A stretch of 14,589 nt of DNA from Nitrosopumilales archaeon UBA218 (GTDB lineage: Archaea; Thermoproteota; Nitrososphaeria; Nitrososphaerales; Nitrosopumilaceae): positions 11,751 to 26,339 of the forward strand of contig DAMC01000060.1 in NCBI GenBank assembly GCA_002499525.1, written 5' to 3'. Shown here one piece after another: positions 7,198-12,486 of the stretch. A model generated the notes under the pieces. That model had not been told where the DNA came from and did no database searches. It saw nothing but the letters and a program-made list of their open reading frames with translations. The position numbers were made by a program, and so were the translations under genes. Positions within the stretch are counted from its first letter, which is position 1. Each line of letters starts with the position of its first letter.

Positions 7198-7503
7198 ATG
7201 AAACCCGTTATGCTATTGCTTTTGGCAACAGTAGTGTCACTTTCAGCAACGACCGAAATGGCTTTTGCAGAAGGAGCAGCACCATCTGGTGATTCTGGTT
7301 CTTTGAAAATTCTCGGTGCAGGTCTAGCATTTGGTCTTGCAGCATTTGGCGCAGGAATTGGATTAGGTTATGTAGGTTCTGCAGGTCTAGCTGTAATTAG
7401 CGAGAATCCGGCATTACAGTCAAAAGTATTCATCTTCGTAGGTATGGTCGAGTCAATCGCAATCTACGGAATCGTCATGATGTTCATCATCTTGGGTCAA
7501 TAA
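7198..7503 (+). CDS. atpK: A-type ATP synthase subunit K (c-ring proteolipid)
   Basis: 101 residues from ATG 7198; an in-frame TTG at 7192 would add two residues but is less likely given the TATA spacing. Residues 1-24 look like a cleavable signal peptide (MKPV, a hydrophobic run, then AFA before EGA). One helical hairpin follows: TM1 about 37-66, glycine rich, loop SENPALQSK, TM2 about 77-99. The ion-carrying carboxylate is E85 in GMVESIAIYG, followed by S86 and Y90. A single hairpin with one carboxylate is the F-type-like c-subunit arrangement found in many archaea. The TM1 position that is Gln in sodium-binding c-rings (Q32 in Ilyobacter) aligns with L56, suggesting proton coupling. Many copies are needed per complex, which fits a separate promoter. 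Confidence 0.93.
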   Translation: MKPVMLLLLATVVSLSATTEMAFAEGAAPSGDSGSLKILGAGLAFGLAAFGAGIGLGYVGSAGLAVISENPALQSKVFIFVGMVESIAIYGIVMMFIILGQ

Positions 7504-7526
7504 TCCCAAAAAAACTCTTTTTAATT
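7504..7526. terminator. Bidirectional terminator between atpK and pyrI
   Basis: Only 23 bp separate the two stop codons. On the plus strand CTCTTTTTAATTTT (7515-7528) gives a U-rich end for the ATPase transcript. On the minus strand the A7 run at 7508-7514 gives U7 for the pyrI transcript. No hairpin is evident, as is common for archaeal termination. Confidence 0.55.
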
Positions 7527-7988
7527 TTAATAATATTTTAGCTTGTTTACATCCAATATTCTGGCGCAATACTTGCACTTGAGTACAAGGCCGTTCTTGT
7601 CTATTACTTCCATAACTGACTCGATGTCTTCCTTGCTGTTTGTGATGCAGTCTGGATTTGAGCAGCGAAAAATCTTTTGAATCTTGTTTGGTAGTGAGAC
7701 ACGTCGCTTCTCGACTAGTTTGTAGTCCTTGATTATGTTGATAGTTGCTTTGGGAGATATGACAGCTAGCTTGTTAGTGTCCGAGTCCTGAAGGTATCGA
7801 TTTTCAACTTTGATTATGTCTTTTTTGCTGAACTTGCCGCTAGGGACATTTAGGGCAATGGTGATAACATCACCCTCTTGGCCAGATATGCCTATGGCTT
7901 CTAGGACCTTGAGGCCTTTGCCCCCCTCTATGTGATCAATTACAGTTCCGTCCTTTATTCTGCGAACTATTAGGTTGGATTCCTGCAT
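7527..7988 (-). CDS. pyrI: Aspartate carbamoyltransferase regulatory chain
   Basis: 153 residues from the ATG at 7986-7988, the same length as the E. coli chain. A frame extension to a more distal codon (8021) would add 11 residues but would run through the promoter, so it is rejected. The N-terminal allosteric domain shows GTVIDHI and, at E. coli-like positions, K60, N84 and K94, which bind the nucleotide effectors in that enzyme. The C-terminal zinc domain has C109, C114, C138 and C141, the exact E. coli numbering of the four zinc ligands. It would link catalytic trimers into the c6r6 holoenzyme and carry feedback by CTP/ATP. In many archaea pyrB and pyrI are co-oriented; here they are head to head. 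No Shine-Dalgarno precedes the start. Confidence 0.95.
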   Translation of the reverse strand: MQESNLIVRRIKDGTVIDHIEGGKGLKVLEAIGISGQEGDVITIALNVPSGKFSKKDIIKVENRYLQDSDTNKLAVISPKATINIIKDYKLVEKRRVSLPNKIQKIFRCSNPDCITNSKEDIESVMEVIDKNGLVLKCKYCARILDVNKLKYY

Positions 7989-7999
7989 CAGAATACTTG

Positions 8000-8007
8000 T
8001 ATAGTAA
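8000..8007 (+). promoter_or_regulatory. TATA box of pyrB
   Basis: TATAGTAA, centred about 26 bp upstream of ATG 8030 and consistent with a leaderless pyrB mRNA. It lies between the pyrI TATA box and the pyrI start, so the two promoters interlock. Confidence 0.45.
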
Positions 8008-8011
8008 CCGG

Positions 8012-8018
8012 TATATAT
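8012..8018 (-). promoter_or_regulatory. TATA box of pyrI
   Basis: TATATAT on the plus strand (ATATATA on the minus strand), centred 27 bp upstream of the pyrI ATG at 7988. It is too close to the pyrB ATG (about 15 bp) to serve pyrB. Only five bases separate it from the pyrB box at 8000-8007. Confidence 0.5.
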
Positions 8019-8029
8019 CATTGAAAGAT

Positions 8030-8959
8030 ATGAACGACTTTTATCAAAAAGACATCATATCTGTACGGGATTTTGATAAAGACAAGTTTGAGGCAGTTTT
8101 TGCGGCCACGGATAAAATCATCAAAATGGAACCAAGCCAAAGAAGAGAGATTGCCAGAGGCAAGACACTGGGTTATCTTTTCTTTGAACCAAGCACAAGA
8201 ACAAGACTTAGCTTTCAGGCCGCAATGGCGCTAATCGGTGGAACATCACTTGGCATTGCCGACATTGCATCATCATCTACCAAAAAAGGAGAAAGCCTCG
8301 CTGATACAATACGAATGATTTCAATTTACTCTGATGTGTTGGCCTTGCGACACCCACTTGATGGTTCAAGCAGATTCGCATCAGAAATTTCAGACAAGCC
8401 AGTTTTGAACGCGGGAAGTGGAACAGAGGAACACCCAACTCAAGCAATCCAGGATCTTTACACAATAAAAAAAGAGAAAAACAAAATCGACGGCCTCAAA
8501 ATCGGCATAATTGGCGACCTAAAATATGGCAGAACTGTCTATTCGCTTTTGTATGCTTTATCAAACTATGATGTGGATATCAGACTGATTGCGCCAGAGT
8601 CGCTTAAAATTAGGTCGGACTCCATTTATGAAATTCAAAAAAAGATCTCACTCAAAGAATCTACCAATCTTGACGAGTTTATCGATGAGCTAGATGTAAT
8701 CTATGTCACCAGAATCCAGAAGGAAAGATTTCCAGACGAGGAAGAATATCAAAAGGTGCGAGGCAGCTACAAAATAGGACTAGACGTTGTAAACAAAATG
8801 AAAGAGAATGCAATAATCTTGCACCCTCTTCCAAGAGTTGATGAAATCTCTACGGATGTTGACGGAACTAGCCAAGCAAAATACTTCAAGCAAGCTGAAT
8901 ATGGTAAATTTACTAGGGCATCACTACTTGGTCTGGTTCTCAACGAAAATGGATTTTAG
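8030..8959 (+). CDS. pyrB: Aspartate carbamoyltransferase catalytic chain
   Basis: 309 residues from ATG 8030, the usual length. A TTG at 7997 in the same frame would lie upstream of its own TATA box and is not used. It condenses carbamoyl phosphate with L-aspartate, the committed step of UMP synthesis. Seen: the carbamoyl-phosphate loop FFEPSTRTRLSF (S55-T56-R57-T58-R59), the mobile loop SSTKKGESLADT, HPTQ at residues 135-138 followed by AIQDLYTI, R168 in KYGRTVYSL, and the aspartate/phosphate-site block LHPLPRVDEIS. All expected catalytic residues are present. With PyrI it should make the regulated holoenzyme. No Shine-Dalgarno is present, and the start is probably leaderless. Confidence 0.97.
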   Translation: MNDFYQKDIISVRDFDKDKFEAVFAATDKIIKMEPSQRREIARGKTLGYLFFEPSTRTRLSFQAAMALIGGTSLGIADIASSSTKKGESLADTIRMISIYSDVLALRHPLDGSSRFASEISDKPVLNAGSGTEEHPTQAIQDLYTIKKEKNKIDGLKIGIIGDLKYGRTVYSLLYALSNYDVDIRLIAPESLKIRSDSIYEIQKKISLKESTNLDEFIDELDVIYVTRIQKERFPDEEEYQKVRGSYKIGLDVVNKMKENAIILHPLPRVDEISTDVDGTSQAKYFKQAEYGKFTRASLLGLVLNENGF

Positions 8960-8976
8960 GTATTTTAGAAAAAACT
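8960..8976. terminator. Short bidirectional terminator between pyrB and the PEFG-protein gene
   Basis: Only 17 bp lie between two convergent stop codons. TATTTTAG on the plus strand and the A6 run at 8969-8974 (U6 on the minus-strand RNA) are the only termination-like tracts. The plus-strand signal is weak, so pyrB transcripts may run into the convergent gene. Confidence 0.4.
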
Positions 8977-10311
8977 TTACCTAAAAAATTTCTGCCTTGA
9001 GGCAATCATACCTGTTGTAATGGCTAGAACCAAAATCAACATTGTTAGCGTCCCAAACTCTGGTGCAACTACAAGACTGATCTGAGTCTGTTGACCAGTC
9101 CCGCGCAAATTTTTGAATTGAATTGTTGTTGGACCTTTTTGAGAATCTGTAAATGTATAGTCGACATAATCTCCCCCTATCTTGGCGTTGCTGGATTTTT
9201 TGTAGATCTCATTTCCGTTCTGAATTATAACAAAATCATAAGAGGTATCTCGCAAAAGGTCCCCTGTCTTGGCATCCCTGAATGTAAAGATGAATTTGGC
9301 GTTCTTGCCCGGCTCTATTGTTTTTGGGTCCCATGACAAGTCTACTTGTATGGCGCCGTCTTTAGTCTGTGCAATAACAGGAAAGACTAGGTTGTTGCCT
9401 ACCTCCAGGGTAAAGTGCATATTTTGTGGATTATCTGTTCCGGCACTTTTTTGTGCTTGTCTGAGATATCGTATTGTATCTTGGGACAAAACCAAGTGGA
9501 CTATTCTTTGCTGTTCAATTGAATAATCATCAATTGTGACTGCTGATTTGAAAAGAGATACTCCGTTTACTGTTCCTGAATAACTGGGAACCATAAAATC
9601 TGCAAACTCTTTTGGAAAATGCAACTCTTCATGGACAACATCTATGTGTGAAATGTTTTGTTCGCTCCAATCAAACGGCATTTCAAATGATACGGAATTT
9701 GTTTGAGGGGAATACTCAAAAGATGAAATCTTTTCATAATATGATTTGATCTCAAATGGAATGCTTTTGCCAGCCTTGTCCTGCTTTTCATATGTGTAAT
9801 TCGTAACTACGGATATGTATGAGGAAAAAACCTGGTTTTGTAGTGCAGTCGAATCTAGCTCCTTAATTTGTACATCAAATCTGTACAGGCCACCTGAATT
9901 GATAACTGGACCAGATATAGTCAGCGGCATTTCGGGTTTTGAGATCCAATACTGGGTGTTCTTGTCACGCGTGCCTGAAATTTTTACTTCTGAATCTTTG
10001 GTGGGTTTTACGTTAATCTGAACAATACCATTGTCGGTGACAAAGTTATCCTTGAAAACTTGGTTTCCATCGTGATACATTGTAACAAACAATACGGCAT
10101 CAATGTTTTTGGATTCAATCGTATCTGTTACAGTAAATATTATCTTTTTTTGTGACTCTTCTGAAAACTCTGTAGGAGTTATCTGAGTGGTGACTCCTAT
10201 TTTTTTATCTCCGATGTTTAGCTTTGTTGTTTCTGAACCCAAGCCAAGGCCACTTGCATAACTTAATGGAAATAGAGCAAACAATACAACTAACAAAACT
10301 AGCTTGTTCAT
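8977..10311 (-). CDS. Secreted surface protein with PEFG-CTERM sorting signal
   Basis: 444 residues from ATG 10309-10311; the frame continues 35 codons further upstream, but those overlap the regulator gene and precede a textbook signal peptide (MNKLVLLVVLFALFPLSYA, cleavage about A19-S20). The body is beta-rich with no enzyme motif I recognise and reads like two or more immunoglobulin-type modules, e.g. QVDLSWDPKTIEPGKNAKFI followed by FTFRDAKTGDLL, as in other archaeal surface proteins. The C-terminus is PEFG (417-420), a hydrophobic helix (LTMLILVLAITTGMIA) and a basic end SRQKFFR: the tripartite PEFG-CTERM signal described in Thaumarchaeota as an archaeosortase substrate. It should be exported by Sec and anchored or processed at the outer face of the membrane. 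The start overlaps the regulator stop as ATGA, so the two are coupled. Confidence 0.8.
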   Translation of the reverse strand: MNKLVLLVVLFALFPLSYASGLGLGSETTKLNIGDKKIGVTTQITPTEFSEESQKKIIFTVTDTIESKNIDAVLFVTMYHDGNQVFKDNFVTDNGIVQINVKPTKDSEVKISGTRDKNTQYWISKPEMPLTISGPVINSGGLYRFDVQIKELDSTALQNQVFSSYISVVTNYTYEKQDKAGKSIPFEIKSYYEKISSFEYSPQTNSVSFEMPFDWSEQNISHIDVVHEELHFPKEFADFMVPSYSGTVNGVSLFKSAVTIDDYSIEQQRIVHLVLSQDTIRYLRQAQKSAGTDNPQNMHFTLEVGNNLVFPVIAQTKDGAIQVDLSWDPKTIEPGKNAKFIFTFRDAKTGDLLRDTSYDFVIIQNGNEIYKKSSNAKIGGDYVDYTFTDSQKGPTTIQFKNLRGTGQQTQISLVVAPEFGTLTMLILVLAITTGMIASRQKFFR

Positions 10312-10691
10312 AGTGTTACTAGCTTGACATTGTCCATTTTCTTGTTTATCTTGAAATTCTTGGTTATTTCGTTGATCTTTTCTGCTTCTCCATCTAGCAT
10401 GAACAACTCCATGCACTTGTTGCCGTGTATTTTACTGTGCAAATGAGTAATTATGAGGTCCTCAAAATTGTGTTTTATTCCAGAAATTATATCGTCAAAT
10501 TCGTCATTGTGAACAACAAGCAAAATTGCATGCAAATCACCAGCAACCTGCGTTTTTTGTTTTTCCTCTGATACAAAACTTCGAATCCCAGCCCTGATTG
10601 CCTCTGACCTGCCTGCAAAACCCATGGATTTTTGCAGCTTGTCCAGCTCTACTAGAAGCTCATCAGATAACGAAATTGAAACAATGGGCAT
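10308..10691 (-). CDS. NikR-like ribbon-helix-helix metal-responsive regulator
   Basis: 127 residues. The N-terminus (MPIVSISLSDELLVELDKLQ, then GRSEAIRAGIRSF) is a ribbon-helix-helix DNA-binding domain of the CopG/NikR type. Residues about 52-127 form an ACT-like ligand domain (GDLHAILLVVHND, and CMELFMLDG). Aligned without gaps on E. coli NikR, ligands H76, H87 and C95 correspond to H74, H85 and C93, but H89 corresponds to K87. Extra histidines H83 and H89 sit close by, so the metal site is rearranged and the metal may not be nickel. It diverges from znuACB and is coupled to the PEFG surface-protein gene; both are plausible targets, with autoregulation. The start ATG has no Shine-Dalgarno and a TATA box about 26 bp upstream. 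Confidence 0.87.
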   Translation of the reverse strand: MPIVSISLSDELLVELDKLQKSMGFAGRSEAIRAGIRSFVSEEKQKTQVAGDLHAILLVVHNDEFDDIISGIKHNFEDLIITHLHSKIHGNKCMELFMLDGEAEKINEITKNFKINKKMDNVKLVTL

Positions 10692-10712
10692 GACAAATCA
10701 ATTATTAAATTT

Positions 10713-10720
10713 TTTATAAA
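10713..10720 (-). promoter_or_regulatory. TATA box of the NikR-like gene
   Basis: TTTATAAA, a palindrome centred about 26 bp upstream of the ATG at 10691. This fits a leaderless transcript carrying the regulator and the PEFG-protein gene. Confidence 0.5.
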
Positions 10721-10752
10721 CATACACCTTAATGTTATTAACTTTTTATAGA

Positions 10753-10760
10753 TTTATTAA
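10753..10760 (+). promoter_or_regulatory. TATA box of the znuACB operon
   Basis: TTTATTAA centred about 26 bp upstream of the znuA ATG. No Shine-Dalgarno precedes the ATG. An alternative box TTTTTATA at 10743-10750 would give a leader of roughly 10 nt. Confidence 0.4.
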
Positions 10761-10782
10761 TAATTTGTAGCCGGCAGCGTTC

Positions 10783-11697
10783 ATGAGACGATCGATAATT
10801 GTGGGTTTGGTTGCAGCCACCATACTGTGTGGATTTGCACTTGTGTCCAGGCAAATTACACCGACTCAGGCCCAAACTGACTCGAATACAAACAAAATCA
10901 AGGTAATTACTTCATTTTATCCGTTATACGAATTCTCAAAAAATATCGGCGGCACTCGTGCAGAAATCTCTGTCTTTACTCCATTTGGTGTTGAACCGCA
11001 TGATTGGGAGCCGACAGCAGGAAATCTAATTGCCCTAACAAAATCAAATCTTTTTGTATACAATGGTGTTGGTATGGAACCGTTTGTAAACAAACTCGTT
11101 GACTCTCAAGAATATTCACACATCATGTTTGTTCAAGCATCAAGTCAAATCAAAATTGATGAATCTTCCAAAGCAGATCCGCACGTCTGGCTTGATCCTG
11201 TTTTTGCCAAATCTGAAGTAAATGTAATAAAAAACGCAATGCAAAAAGCCGATCCTGCCAATGCAAACTATTATGAGAATAACACAAACAACTATTTGCA
11301 AAAACTCGATGAACTTGATTCAAAAATAAAATCTGAGCTATCAAATTGTAAAAAAGATAAAATCGTGACATTCCATAATGCATTTGCATATTTTGGTAAA
11401 AGATATGGAATCAAAATTAATTCGCTTTCAGGAATTGCACCAGAATCAGAAATAACTGCAAATGATCTCAAAAATCTGATTAACTATATCAAAACAGAGC
11501 AAATCAAAGTAATATTTGCCGAAGAATTGATTGATCCAAAACTTGCCGAGGTTTTGGCCGAAGAAACAGGAACCAAAATTCTCACACTCAGTCCACTGGA
11601 AGGAATATCAAAATCTGAACAAGCAAAAAACACATCTTATTTTGATAAGATGCAAGAAAATCTGGCTAGTCTCAAGGAGGCTCTAGAGTGCACATGA
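10783..11697 (+). CDS. znuA: Metal ABC transporter substrate-binding protein (ZnuA/TroA family)
   Basis: 304 residues. A signal peptide covers about residues 1-30 (MRRS, hydrophobic core, PTQAQ before TDS); Cys16 in the core is not in a convincing lipobox. The mature protein has the cluster A-I fold blocks: ITSFYPLYEFSKNIGG, then H73 in GVEPHDWEP, H134 in ADPHVWLDP, and H198 in TFHNAFAYFG. Three histidines at these positions match zinc-type members rather than Mn-type ones, which have Glu at the third. The fourth ligand is usually Asp in an LDPL motif; here it reads TLSPLEG with S270. The His-rich loop of bacterial ZnuA is absent. It captures the metal outside the membrane and hands it to ZnuB. 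First gene of the operon, divergent from a NikR-like regulator. Confidence 0.92.
   Translation: MRRSIIVGLVAATILCGFALVSRQITPTQAQTDSNTNKIKVITSFYPLYEFSKNIGGTRAEISVFTPFGVEPHDWEPTAGNLIALTKSNLFVYNGVGMEPFVNKLVDSQEYSHIMFVQASSQIKIDESSKADPHVWLDPVFAKSEVNVIKNAMQKADPANANYYENNTNNYLQKLDELDSKIKSELSNCKKDKIVTFHNAFAYFGKRYGIKINSLSGIAPESEITANDLKNLINYIKTEQIKVIFAEELIDPKLAEVLAEETGTKILTLSPLEGISKSEQAKNTSYFDKMQENLASLKEALECT
11674..11680 (+). promoter_or_regulatory. Strong Shine-Dalgarno for znuC
   Basis: AAGGAGG inside the 3' end of znuA. It is 7 nt from GTG 11688 and 13 nt from ATG 11694, so its spacing favours the GTG start. Confidence 0.6.
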
Positions 11698-12485
11698 AAG
11701 CCCTCGAAGTATCTGACGTTTCAATATCGTATAATGGAAATCTGGCAATAGACAAGGTCAACTTTGATGTTAATGAAGGGGATCTTTTGGGAATAGTCGG
11801 ACCAAACGGTGCAGGCAAAACCACACTTTTCAGGGCTATTCTGGGAATGCAGAACTATACTGGAACAATTAGGATGTTCGGCCTTGAGGGCAAAAAATAC
11901 CACGCATTACTTCCACTCATAGGCTATGTCTCACAAAAAGTGAATTTTGAGCAAAACTTTCCGGCCACTGTATCTGAAGTAGTTGCAATGGGACTATTGC
12001 CTGAGAAAATTCTTGAAAAAAGTCAAACCATATTGCAAAAATCTGGCTTTAACTGGAACCGCGTTTACAAAAAAATAAACAAAAACAGCGACAAGATTCT
12101 CGAAGCTCTCAAAGCAGTCAACCTTGAATCTCTCAAGGACGCAAGAATAGGACAGCTATCCGGTGGACAGCTACAAAGAGTTTTCATCGCAAAAGCACTA
12201 GTAAAGGATCCCATTCTGTTAATACTGGACGAGCCGGTGACTGGAGTTGACGTTGAAACTCAGACTAAATTCTATAATATAATCAAAAAAATCAACGACG
12301 AAAATAAAATCACAATGGTTTGGTCGTCACATGATCTTGAGGCAATAGCAAAACTTGCAAACAGAGTAGCTTGCATGAATCGCAAAATGTTTTTCCACGG
12401 CCAAAAAGAGGAATTTTTCTCAAACGAAGACTTGCTCAAAACCTATACTGAATCAGCAATGCAGATGCATATGCACCACCATTGA
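11688..12485 (+). CDS. znuC: Metal ABC transporter ATP-binding protein
   Basis: 265 residues from GTG 11688 (263 if ATG 11694, which overlaps the znuA stop as ATGA, is used). ATPase of the importer: Walker A GPNGAGKTT (38-46), signature LSGGQ (157-161) in LSGGQLQRVFIAKAL, Walker B LILDEP with D181 and E182, and the switch histidine H215 in WSSHDLEA. The region between Q-loop and signature contains a basic stretch (RVYKKINKNSDK) not typical of bacterial ZnuC. The protein ends in a Met/His tail, MQMHMHHH, able to bind metal on the cytoplasmic side. It overlaps znuA and is followed after one base by znuB, a tight operon. Confidence 0.95.
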   Translation: MHMKALEVSDVSISYNGNLAIDKVNFDVNEGDLLGIVGPNGAGKTTLFRAILGMQNYTGTIRMFGLEGKKYHALLPLIGYVSQKVNFEQNFPATVSEVVAMGLLPEKILEKSQTILQKSGFNWNRVYKKINKNSDKILEALKAVNLESLKDARIGQLSGGQLQRVFIAKALVKDPILLILDEPVTGVDVETQTKFYNIIKKINDENKITMVWSSHDLEAIAKLANRVACMNRKMFFHGQKEEFFSNEDLLKTYTESAMQMHMHHH

Positions 12486-12486
12486 A

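Larger units (their letters stand above)
10700..10765. promoter_or_regulatory. Candidate metal-regulator operator region with inverted repeats
   Basis: AATTATTAA at 10700-10708 and its exact reverse complement TTAATAATT at 10757-10765 flank the region symmetrically. In between lies a smaller dyad TTAAT-GTT-ATTAA at 10729-10741, near the centre. The outer arms fall at the start side of the regulator promoter and on the znuA TATA region. Ribbon-helix-helix regulators bind dyads, so this is a sensible operator candidate, but the sequence is very AT-rich and such repeats can arise by chance. Confidence 0.35.

Noticed and set aside
7997..8029. Upstream TTG start for pyrB and upstream extension of pyrI
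   Set aside because: Both would run through the shared promoter region. The ATGs at 8030 and 7988 give proteins of standard length with TATA boxes at the expected distance.
10312..10416. 35-codon N-terminal extension of the PEFG-protein frame
   Set aside because: It lies within the regulator gene in another frame, and the internal ATG at 10311 directly begins a clear signal peptide and overlaps the regulator stop as ATGA.
10783..10875. Tat signal or lipoprotein signal on ZnuA (MRRS start, Cys at residue 16)
   Set aside because: The Arg pair lacks the SRRxFLK context, and the residues before the Cys (T-I-L) do not form a lipobox; a plain Sec signal peptide fits better.
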